Assembly (NCBI GenBank): GCA_021791235.1
Contig: JAJYXA010000170.1
Coordinates: forward strand, 1-6,030
Source of the DNA: Pseudomonadota bacterium
GTDB taxonomy: Bacteria > Pseudomonadota > Gammaproteobacteria > Burkholderiales > Thiobacillaceae
Length of the DNA stretch: 6,030 nt
Reading direction: 5' to 3'
Positions 1 to 6,030 of this stretch are shown piece after piece. Numbering within the stretch: position 1 is the stretch's first letter; each line of letters starts with the position of its first letter. The translations under genes and the position numbers were made by a program. The notes under the pieces were generated by a model. It did no database searches. It saw only the letters and a list, made by a program, of their open reading frames with translations, and was not told the DNA's origin.

Positions 1-358
1 GCAGGTGGTTGAAAATCGCATCGAGCTCGCCGCCCAGCGCATCGAGCTGCGGGTTGACGTAGGGTTTGAAGACCTCCGAGGCGGGACGGTGTGCGACCCA
101 GGTGCGGCCGCCGGCTTCGTAGAGATGGATGCGCAGCGGGATGTCGATGCCGGCTGCCTTCTCTGCCGCCCATACCTTGACGGCGTAGTCGGGGCGAAAC
201 ACTTCGAGGATCTGGTCGGCCGGCACGTCGATGCCTTTTTTCGCGCAGTTGGCCTGGCCGTTGGCGTGGGCGACCAGGCCCATCGGGTAGGCGGCGATGG
301 CGGCGATCAGTTTCTCTGCGGCCTCGTCCGCAGAGAGCGATACCTCGAAACGAATCAT
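1..358 (-). CDS. DUF302 domain protein (partial, 3' end cut by window edge)
   Basis: The minus-strand frame begins with ATG at 358-356 and stays open to base 1, giving 119 codons of the N-terminal part; the C-terminus lies outside the window. The protein starts MIRFEVSLSADEAAEKL and carries the features I associate with DUF302: an N-terminal amphipathic helix, a central ILEVFRPDYAVKVW strand and helix, then PLRIHLYEAGGRTWVAHR followed by a Pro-rich turn and NPQLDALGGELDAIF. There is no signal peptide or membrane segment, so it is probably cytoplasmic. One cysteine (Cys40, in ANCAKKG) is visible. The ATG overlaps the TGA of the upstream flavoprotein gene (ATGA), which indicates translational coupling and fixes the start. 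The biochemical role of DUF302 is not established. Its place as third gene of a sigma-54-type operon suggests an accessory role to the flavoprotein/OsmC pair, which is inference only. Confidence 0.88.
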   Translation of the reverse strand, partial: MIRFEVSLSADEAAEKLIAAIAAYPMGLVAHANGQANCAKKGIDVPADQILEVFRPDYAVKVWAAEKAAGIDIPLRIHLYEAGGRTWVAHRPASEVFKPYVNPQLDALGGELDAIFNHL

Positions 359-1530
359 GCTTCCTCCAGTTCGGGCTGCGGCTGCGACAGCGCACAGCTG
401 TGGGTGTCGAATTCGTGCAGTTCCTTGCGCAGGTGCTTGATCGCCGGGGTGACGATGGCGATGAAGTAGGCCTCGCGCAATCTGCGCTGCGCTGCATTAT
501 TGGACAGATAGCCCTTGGCGCCCAGATGCAGCATCGCCGCGTTGGCGGCTTTCAGGCTGAGCTCGCTGCCAGCCAGCCGCAGCGCCAGTGTATCGCGCAC
601 ATGCGGCGCGCTGCCGTCGCGTTCGATTTTTTCCGCCAGCGCGTAGGTGGCGGCGCGGGCGGCGTCGAGTTCGGCCTCCAGCGCGTCGGCCTGCACGTCG
701 AGGAAACGGTTGACGTGACCGTGGGTGCGGTCGGAACGCTTCATCATCGCCACGCAGGCGTCGATGAGGCCGAGGCCCATGCCCATCTGCAGCAGGATGA
801 AGGCCGATTTGGTGCGGTCGCGGAAGGCGTTGAACTCCTCCGCGTGACAGACCACCCGGCTGTCGGGCAGGAACACGTCGCGGAACTGGCAGGCGAAGGT
901 GTTGGTGCCTTCCATGCCGATGAAGTGCGCGTTCTGCGTCAGCGTGAGGCCGGGCGTGCTGCCGTGTACCAGGCCGATCACCAGGCCCGGCGTGTCGGGC
1001 AGCGACGCGCCCATGTGGAAATAATGCTCGGGGCCGATGTTCGATACCCAGGGCAGCACGCCGTTGATGACGTAGCCTCCCTCGGCCCGCCGGGCTTTCA
1101 GCCGCGCCTCCTCGATCCCGACGCACGACTTCATGCTGTTCGACTGTGCAGTGCCGCCGAGCACCTCGCCGCGCGCCATCCGCGGCAGCATTTCGGCGGC
1201 GAGCGCCTGGTTGGAACTGTTGACGACATACCACTGCAGGGCATATTCCGCCCACAGCAGAAAGCCGGTCGACACGCATTGCTTGGAGATTTCCTCGATC
1301 ACCTGGATGGCGTGGCCAAGGCCGCGCGCGGTGCCGCCATGCGCCACGGGCGTGAGGCTGCCGAGGCCGCCGATCGCCCCCAGTTGCTGGAGGAAGCCGC
1401 CGGGGTAAACGCCTTTCAAATCGATGTCGACCACCTGCGGCGCCAGCTGGGCGGCGATGAGTTCGGCGAGACCCGGCAACACCTCGGCAGGCGTATCCGG
1501 GAAGGTGGGGGCAAGGGCGACGGCAGTCAT
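355..1530 (-). CDS. Acyl-CoA dehydrogenase-fold flavoprotein, catalytic Glu apparently absent
   Basis: This is a 391-residue protein, the normal length for the acyl-CoA dehydrogenase (ACAD) superfamily, probably cytoplasmic and FAD/FMN-binding. The all-alpha N-terminal domain covers about residues 10-120 (GFLQQLGAIGGLGSLTP, then an Ile/Glu-rich helix). The middle beta domain covers about 121-235 and contains the typical flavin-contact strand GGYVINGVLPWVSNIG (151-166) and the substrate-side FRDVFLPDSRVV segment. The C-terminal helical bundle runs from about 240 to 370 (LQMGMGLGLIDACVAMM; RRLREAYFIAIVTPAIKHL). At the position where classical ACADs have the catalytic Glu-Gly (as in YEGTSQI), this protein reads Thr361-Pro362. 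No Glu is evident at the alternative isovaleryl-type site either (AFILLQMGMG). It may be an ACAD-like monooxygenase (compare DszC/SfnC-type) or act on a non-CoA substrate. The start ATG has GGAG six bases upstream. The gene begins 28 bp after the osmC-like gene and overlaps the DUF302 gene by 4 bp. Confidence 0.9.
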   Translation of the reverse strand: MTAVALAPTFPDTPAEVLPGLAELIAAQLAPQVVDIDLKGVYPGGFLQQLGAIGGLGSLTPVAHGGTARGLGHAIQVIEEISKQCVSTGFLLWAEYALQWYVVNSSNQALAAEMLPRMARGEVLGGTAQSNSMKSCVGIEEARLKARRAEGGYVINGVLPWVSNIGPEHYFHMGASLPDTPGLVIGLVHGSTPGLTLTQNAHFIGMEGTNTFACQFRDVFLPDSRVVCHAEEFNAFRDRTKSAFILLQMGMGLGLIDACVAMMKRSDRTHGHVNRFLDVQADALEAELDAARAATYALAEKIERDGSAPHVRDTLALRLAGSELSLKAANAAMLHLGAKGYLSNNAAQRRLREAYFIAIVTPAIKHLRKELHEFDTHSCALSQPQPELEEA

Positions 1531-1558
1531 GATGCGCTCCAGAAAAATGGCAGACGGG

Positions 1559-2101
1559 TCAGGCGAGCTCGACGCTGACGGTGACCGGGTTGCGCAGCGT
1601 GTTGGCCACCGGCGACCAGGCGTTGGAATGCGCGACCAGATCCTTCAGTTCGGCTTCGCTGGCGTCGCCCTCCAGATGCACTTTCACGCGCACATCGGTG
1701 AAACCGAGTTTCTTCAGCGGATCGAGATCGCCCACGCCCCATACCGCGGTCACGTTGATGTCGCCTTCGAGTTCGAGCTCGATCCTGGACAGGGAAATGC
1801 CGCGGGCAACGGCGTTGGCGTGCAGGCCGACCGACAGGCAGGAGCCCAGCGTGGCGAGCACCGCCTCGGAGGGGTTCGGCGCGGTGTCGTCGCCCAGCAG
1901 GTGCGGCGGTTCGTCGATCACGTGCGCCGGCAGGTTGCGCACATAGGTCAGGTTGCGGAACTTGCTCTCGCACACGGTCTTCGCTTTCAGCGTGACGACC
2001 GACTGCGGATTCGCCTTGCCTTTGACGGACAGGGCGGCGAGGCCTTCGCCGGAAATGGGCTCGAGCACGGCTTGGGTTTTCAGGGCAACGACTTCAGACA
2101 T
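1559..2101 (-). CDS. OsmC/Ohr family protein with a single canonical redox Cys
   Basis: This 180-residue protein has the OsmC fold signature: beta strands in the N-terminal half, then PNPSEAVLATLGSCLSVGLHANAVARG (77-101), the central helix bearing the peroxidatic-type Cys88, and a C-terminal helix/strand ending SPVANTLRNPVTVSVEL. It is slightly longer than the usual 140-150 residues because of an N-terminal extension of about 30 residues. OsmC/Ohr proteins use two cysteines to reduce organic hydroperoxides, often through lipoylated partners. Here the place of the second Cys in a CPV-type motif is Ser163 (WSPVANTL). Cys44 is the only other cysteine and lies on the opposite side of Cys88 in sequence. 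A two-Cys peroxidase role is therefore doubtful; thiol or acyl binding is possible. The start ATG at 2101 has AAGGAG seven bases upstream, and a sigma-54-type promoter lies about 50-65 bp upstream. It is the first gene of the three-gene operon. Confidence 0.92.
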   Translation of the reverse strand: MSEVVALKTQAVLEPISGEGLAALSVKGKANPQSVVTLKAKTVCESKFRNLTYVRNLPAHVIDEPPHLLGDDTAPNPSEAVLATLGSCLSVGLHANAVARGISLSRIELELEGDINVTAVWGVGDLDPLKKLGFTDVRVKVHLEGDASEAELKDLVAHSNAWSPVANTLRNPVTVSVELA

Positions 2102-2151
2102 GGCATGACTCCTTGGTTGAGAGGGATCGGGAAAACCGACATGCCTTGTAT

Positions 2152-2167
2152 TGCGATTCCTGTGCCA
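2152..2167 (-). promoter_or_regulatory. Sigma-54 (-24/-12) promoter of the osmC-like operon
   Basis: On the minus strand the sequence reads TGGCACA-GGAA-TCGCA. The sigma-54 consensus is TGGCACG-N4-TTGCA/T, so this matches at 14 of 16 positions counting the free spacer, with the invariant GG and GC at exact spacing. The predicted transcription start is near 2141, giving a leader of about 40 nt that includes AAGGAG. An enhancer-binding activator is encoded immediately upstream, which fits. Confidence 0.8.
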
Positions 2168-2188
2168 GCTGCAAAAAATTGCCTCAAG

Positions 2189-2201
2189 TAATTGATTGAT
2201 A
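2189..2201 (-). promoter_or_regulatory. Candidate IHF binding site
   Basis: The minus strand reads TATCAATCAATTA, a perfect match to the IHF consensus WATCAANNNNTTR. It lies in an A/T-rich island between the -24/-12 element and the upstream repeat, where IHF commonly bends DNA to bring a sigma-54 activator to the polymerase. The match is short and sits in A/T-rich DNA, so a chance match is possible; the position is what makes it convincing. Confidence 0.55.
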
Positions 2202-2250
2202 AGTGAATATTTATTTAATGGCTGCGGCCTGAAATCGTCTGCGCTAACAA

Positions 2251-2270
2251 ATTGTCAACCATTGTCAGCC
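2251..2270 (-). repeat. Tandem 10-bp repeat, candidate upstream activator site
   Basis: Two adjacent 10-bp units on the plus strand, ATTGTCAACC and ATTGTCAGCC, differ at one base. A 10-bp period places the units on the same face of the helix. They lie about 85-105 bp upstream of the -24 element of the osmC-like promoter, the usual distance for an enhancer. The octamer TTGTCAAC (2252-2259) recurs upstream of the ABC transporter operon at 3875-3882. Binding by the neighbouring activator is inferred. Confidence 0.45.
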
Positions 2271-2273
2271 CGA

Positions 2274-3854
<1,581 letters not shown>

Positions 3855-3860
3855 GGCGGT

Positions 3861-3866
3861 TCCCTC
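3861..3866 (-). promoter_or_regulatory. Ribosome binding site that decides the activator start
   Basis: GAGGGA on the minus strand ends six bases before the ATG at 3854-3852. The alternative TTG start at 3938 would read through this site and through the TTGTCAAC element, and its extra residues resemble no part of the GAF-activator family, so the ATG is preferred. Confidence 0.7.
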
Positions 3867-3874
3867 GAAACATT

Positions 3875-3889
3875 TTGTCAACACTGTGT
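3875..3889 (+). promoter_or_regulatory. Candidate upstream activator site of the ABC operon
   Basis: TTGTCAAC (3875-3882) overlaps the odd palindrome ACAC-T-GTGT (3881-3889). The octamer is identical to the one at 2252-2259, where it touches a similar ACA-N3-TGT palindrome (ACAAATTGT, 2247-2255). It lies about 100 bp upstream of the -24-like element at 3980. It also lies just upstream of the activator's own start codon, so autoregulation is possible. Confidence 0.4.
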
Positions 3890-3948
3890 AATCAAGAAGC
3901 GGGCCAGCCAAACTGGCCGGTTTTGGAGGTGTTTGCAAGAGTGCATAT

Positions 3949-3973
3949 GAAACAGTCAGTTAGCGCCTGTTTC
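3949..3973. repeat. Inverted repeat GAAACAG-N11-CTGTTTC
   Basis: These are perfect 7-bp arms at 3949-3955 and 3967-3973 with an 11-bp spacer. The arm centres are 18 bp apart, slightly under two helical turns. The repeat ends seven bases before the -24-like element of the transporter operon. It could be an operator for a dimeric regulator; the identity of the protein is unknown. Confidence 0.4.
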
Positions 3974-3979
3974 GCGTGT

Positions 3980-3995
3980 TGGCACGCTTCCTGAA
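3980..3995 (+). promoter_or_regulatory. Candidate sigma-54 promoter of the ABC transporter operon
   Basis: The sequence reads TGGCACG-CTTC-CTGAA. The -24 half is a perfect TGGCACG. In the -12 half the G is kept, but the normally conserved C is A. Spacing is correct. It points towards the transporter genes, with a predicted start near 4007 and a leader of about 180 nt. The weak -12 half lowers confidence; the divergent sigma-54 activator raises it. Confidence 0.55.
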
Positions 3996-4029
3996 TACGA
4001 CATAAGTGGAAACACGACGCAGCACAGGG

Positions 4030-4165
4030 ATTTCGCCCCGGAGACGCGCCCATACGGGGGATCGAGCGAGAAATCGCGCAACGAACCCAACCGGGCAAGC
4101 GCACCAGATTGGGGCGAAATGCGATGAAGCTGGTGCATGCGGACGTGTCGAGTATCACCTTTTTT
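4030..4165 (+). promoter_or_regulatory. Structured mRNA leader with interleaved inverted repeats
   Basis: Two perfect inverted repeats interlock: ATTTCGCCCC (4030-4039) with GGGGCGAAAT (4111-4120), and GCACCAG (4101-4107) with CTGGTGC (4130-4136). The order A-B-A'-B' means they form a pseudoknot or are mutually exclusive. The GGTG in the last arm (4132-4135) can also pair with CACC (4156-4159), directly followed by six T residues (4160-4165), a weak terminator-like arrangement. GATTTC (4029-4034) can alternatively pair with GAAATC (4070-4075). No known riboswitch class is recognised. A regulatory role is inferred. Confidence 0.35.
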
Positions 4166-4185
4166 CAATCCGATAGGAGCGCCAC

Positions 4186-5544
4186 ATGTCCGGCTTTGAC
4201 AACCCGTTTGACCCCGATACCAAACTGCATCGTGCAGGCTGCAGCTGCGGCCGCCACCACAGCCAGGCCGACCACGAAGCCGACATGCAGAACGAGGACG
4301 CGCGCGTGTCGCGCGTGGTCGAATCGGCGGTGATGCGCGGTCTTTTCCCCGACGACCAGCTGCGCCGCAACTTCCTGCGCGCGGTCGGCGCCGGCACGGC
4401 GATGGCGGCGATCTCGACGCTGTTCCCGATGGGCGCGGCGAAGGCACTGGCGGCGGAAAAGGGCAAGCTGGAAAAGCCCGACCTCAAGATCGGCTTCATT
4501 CCCATCACCTGCGCCACCCCCATCATCATGGCGGGGCCGATGGGCTTCTATGCGCGCGAAGGGCTCAACGTCACGCTGCAGAAAACCGCCGGCTGGGCGG
4601 TGATCCGCGACAAGGTACAGAACAAGGAATACGACGCCTCGCACATGCTCTCGCCGATGCCGCTGGCGATGTCGCTCGGCCTGGGTTCGGCGAAGCAGGC
4701 GGTCGACGTGGCGTCGATCCAGAACGTCAACGGCCAGGCCATCACCCTGTCCCTCAAGCACAAGGACAAGCTCGATCCCAAGTCGTGGAAAGGCATGAAG
4801 TTCGGCCTGCCGTTCGACTACTCGATCCACAACCTGCTCTTGCGCTACTACCTGGCCGAGGCCGGTCTCGATCCGGACAAGGACGTCGAGCTGCGCATGA
4901 TGCCGCCGCCCGACATGGTGGCCAACCTGCGCGCCGGCAACATCGACGGCTTCCTCGGCCCCGAGCCGTTCAACCAGCGCGCGGTGTACGAGGAAGTCGG
5001 CTTCATCCACACCCTGTCGCGCGACCTGTGGGACGGCCACCCGTGCTGCGCCTTCGGCGTGCAGGAAGGCTTCTACAAGCAGTATCCCAACACCTACGCC
5101 GCGCTGTTCCGTGCGATCGCCAGCGCCACCGACTACGCGCACAAGCCGGAGAACCGCAAGGCCATCATCGAGGCGATCGCGCCGGCCAACTACCTCAACC
5201 AGCCGATCCCGGTGCTGGAACAGGTCATGACCGGGCGCTTCGCCGATGGCCTCGGCAAGGTGAGGAACGTGCCCGACCGTGTCGACTTCGACCCCTTCCC
5301 GTGGCAGTCGATGGCGGTGTGGATCCTCACGCAGCTGAAACGCTGGAACTACATCAAGGGCGACATCAACTACCAGGCCGTCGCCGAGGATGTGTTCCGT
5401 GCCACCGATGCGCGCGCGCGCATGGCCGAGCTCGGCATGAAGCCGCCGAAAGCGAACTATTCCAAGCACACCATCATGGGCAAGGTGTTCGATCCCGCGA
5501 AGCCTGCCGAGTACCTCAACTCCTTCGCCATCAAACGCACATGA
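4186..5544 (+). CDS. CmpA/NrtA-family ABC transporter substrate-binding protein, Tat-exported
   Basis: This 452-residue periplasmic solute-binding protein belongs to the nitrate/bicarbonate (NrtA/CmpA) branch, which also serves nitrite and cyanate importers. An N-terminal segment contains HRAGCSCGRHHS (Cys19, Cys21, His24, His25). A twin-arginine signal follows: RRNFLRA at 60-66, an Ala/Gly-rich hydrophobic core to about 82 and an AKALA cleavage site near 89. The mature lobe begins KIGFIPITCATPIIMAGPMG (101-120). It continues with GWAVIRDKVQNKEYDASHM, FDYSIHNLLLRYYLAEAGL and MPPPDMVANLRAGNIDGFLG, all typical of this branch, then DGHPCCAFGVQEGFY. Tat export implies folding, or cofactor/metal loading, before secretion. 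AGGAG stands six bases before the ATG. The stop overlaps the permease start by 4 bp. Nitrate, nitrite, cyanate and bicarbonate cannot be told apart from the sequence alone, so I give no symbol. Confidence 0.94.
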   Translation: MSGFDNPFDPDTKLHRAGCSCGRHHSQADHEADMQNEDARVSRVVESAVMRGLFPDDQLRRNFLRAVGAGTAMAAISTLFPMGAAKALAAEKGKLEKPDLKIGFIPITCATPIIMAGPMGFYAREGLNVTLQKTAGWAVIRDKVQNKEYDASHMLSPMPLAMSLGLGSAKQAVDVASIQNVNGQAITLSLKHKDKLDPKSWKGMKFGLPFDYSIHNLLLRYYLAEAGLDPDKDVELRMMPPPDMVANLRAGNIDGFLGPEPFNQRAVYEEVGFIHTLSRDLWDGHPCCAFGVQEGFYKQYPNTYAALFRAIASATDYAHKPENRKAIIEAIAPANYLNQPIPVLEQVMTGRFADGLGKVRNVPDRVDFDPFPWQSMAVWILTQLKRWNYIKGDINYQAVAEDVFRATDARARMAELGMKPPKANYSKHTIMGKVFDPAKPAEYLNSFAIKRT

Positions 5545-6030
5545 AGACGAAACTCACGCTTGGCCAGAAGGCCGGCCTGCTGTCGTTCGGGCTGCTTGCG
5601 GTGATCCTGCTGGTGTGGCAGCTGGCAACGCTGCCGGAAACCCATGCCGTGGCGGCCGATGTCGACCCCGAGTACGCTGCGCTGATGGGCGGCGGGGCGG
5701 CCAGGGCGGCGTCGAGTTTTCCCACCCCGGTGGCGATGGCGCAGACCATGTGGGACAGGCTGTCCCACCCGTTCTACGACAATGGCCCCAACGACAAGGG
5801 CATCGGCATCCAGCTCGCGTATTCGCTGGCGCGCGTGCTGGGCGGCTTCTTCCTCGCCGCGGTGGTGGCGATCCCGCTCGGTTTCGCCATCGGCAACTCG
5901 CGGATGGTCTACCAGGCGATCAACCCCTACGTGCAGTTGCTGAAGCCGATCTCGCCGCTGGCGTGGATGCCGCTCGCGCTCTACACGATCAAGGACGCGT
6001 CGGCCTCGGCCATCTTCGTCATCTTCATCT
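5541..6030 (+). CDS. NrtB/SsuC-type ABC transporter permease (partial, 3' end cut)
   Basis: The frame starts at the ATG overlapping the TGA of the binding-protein gene (ATGA) and is open for 163 codons to the window edge; the family is usually about 270-330 residues. There is a membrane segment at about residues 11-31 (AGLLSFGLLAVILLVWQLAT). A periplasmic loop with SSFPTPVAMAQTMWDRL and HPFYDNGPNDKGIGIQLAYSL (76-96) follows, then a second segment at about 97-118 (ARVLGGFFLAAVVAIPLGFAIG). The family-typical NPYVQLLKPISPLAWMPLALYTIKD (128-152) leads into a third segment. This KPISPLAWMPL pattern is strongly characteristic of nitrate-type (NrtB) permeases. The EAA loop that contacts the ATPase lies beyond the window. 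Together with the binding protein it forms an inner-membrane importer; an NrtC/NrtD-like ATPase gene is expected next. Confidence 0.93.
   Translation, partial: MKTKLTLGQKAGLLSFGLLAVILLVWQLATLPETHAVAADVDPEYAALMGGGAARAASSFPTPVAMAQTMWDRLSHPFYDNGPNDKGIGIQLAYSLARVLGGFFLAAVVAIPLGFAIGNSRMVYQAINPYVQLLKPISPLAWMPLALYTIKDASASAIFVIFI

Larger units (their letters stand above)
2102..2273. other. Enhancer-type control region between the activator gene and the osmC-like gene
   Basis: This 172-bp non-coding stretch is markedly more A/T-rich than its flanks between about 2170 and 2260. Read on the minus strand towards the osmC-like gene, it holds a tandem repeat (2270-2251), an A/T-rich spacer with an IHF consensus match (2201-2189), a -24/-12 element (2167-2152) and an AAGGAG ribosome site. 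I see no clear rho-independent terminator after the activator gene, so some read-through from it into the osmC-like operon is possible. Confidence 0.75.
3855..4185. other. Divergent intergenic control region and ABC-operon leader
   Basis: This 331-bp stretch without a credible gene separates the activator (leftward) from the transporter operon (rightward). From left to right it holds the activator ribosome site, a TTGTCAAC/ACACTGTGT element (3875-3889), a near-palindrome AAACTGGCCGGTTT (3910-3923), an inverted repeat GAAACAG-N11-CTGTTTC (3949-3973), a -24/-12-like element (3980-3995) and a leader of about 180 nt with interleaved inverted repeats. GAAACA or its complement occurs four times (3867, 3949, 3968, 4009). 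I found no convincing sigma-70 promoter for the activator itself. Confidence 0.7.

Noticed and set aside
400..1578. Long plus-strand open frame opposite the flavoprotein gene
   Set aside because: Its product is rich in Arg, Ala, Gly and His with no recognisable domain, as expected for the antisense of a GC-rich gene; the minus-strand frame has clear ACAD features and a ribosome site.
2225..2259. Sigma-70 promoter starting with TTGACA on the minus strand (2258-2253)
   Set aside because: The hexamer matches -35, but at 17 bp the -10 position reads ATTTCA, a poor match; the hexamer is better explained as part of the tandem repeat upstream of a sigma-54 element.
3855..3938. 28-residue N-terminal extension of the activator from a TTG codon
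   Set aside because: Rare start codon, no good ribosome site before it, no family similarity, and it would cover the candidate control site; the ATG at 3854 has GAGGGA at six bases.
4007..4185. Guanidine (ykkC-type) riboswitch before the NrtA-like importer
   Set aside because: Such importers are sometimes controlled by guanidine RNAs, and GGGATTTCGCCCCGGAGA looks faintly like the 3' core, but the 5' core (GGUCCGAGAG-like) is missing and there are no paired ACGR-loop hairpins of the guanidine-II class.
4109..4333. Short plus-strand frame in the leader overlapping the binding-protein start
   Set aside because: It starts at a TTG, has no ribosome site, gives a Thr/Ala/Arg-rich product and mostly overlaps the real gene in another frame.
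4165..5469. Long minus-strand open frame opposite the binding-protein gene
   Set aside because: His/Arg/Val-rich antisense translation typical of GC-rich DNA; it overlaps an unmistakable NrtA-family protein over nearly its full length.

Overview
The window looks like chromosomal DNA from a GC-rich proteobacterium, most likely a betaproteobacterium (for example Rhodocyclales or Burkholderiales). I infer this from the strong G/C bias at third codon positions and the style of the protein families; no marker gene fixes the taxon. It holds six protein-coding genes, two of them cut by the window edges. There are no RNA genes, insertion sequences or CRISPR arrays.

Layout. Positions 1-2101 (minus strand) carry a compact three-gene operon, read from high to low coordinates: an OsmC-family protein (2101-1559), an acyl-CoA dehydrogenase-fold flavoprotein (1530-355), and a DUF302 protein (358 to beyond base 1) that starts inside the stop codon of the flavoprotein gene. 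A 172-bp control region (2102-2273) precedes it. This region contains a near-consensus sigma-54 promoter, a perfect match to the IHF consensus, and a tandem 10-bp repeat further upstream, which is the classic order of an enhancer-dependent promoter. Positions 2274-3854 (minus) encode a NifA-type sigma-54 activator with GAF, AAA+ and Fis-type HTH domains. A 331-bp divergent intergenic region (3855-4185) follows, with a candidate sigma-54 promoter facing right and a long leader rich in inverted repeats. Positions 4186-6030 (plus) start an ABC importer operon: a CmpA/NrtA-family substrate-binding protein with a Tat signal, overlapping by 4 bp a NrtB-type permease that runs off the window. The ATPase gene presumably lies beyond base 6030.

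How it may work together. The activator gene sits between two transcription units that each have a sigma-54-like promoter. The octamer TTGTCAAC occurs about 90-105 bp upstream of the -24 element in both. The simplest reading is one regulon: the GAF domain senses a small molecule or nitrogen/redox state, and the activator switches on uptake of a small anion (nitrate-, nitrite-, cyanate- or bicarbonate-like) together with an unusual oxidoreductase, OsmC and DUF302 module. The flavoprotein appears to lack the usual catalytic glutamate and the OsmC protein lacks the second redox cysteine, so the chemistry is probably not ordinary acyl-CoA oxidation or standard peroxide reduction. The substrate cannot be read from this window.
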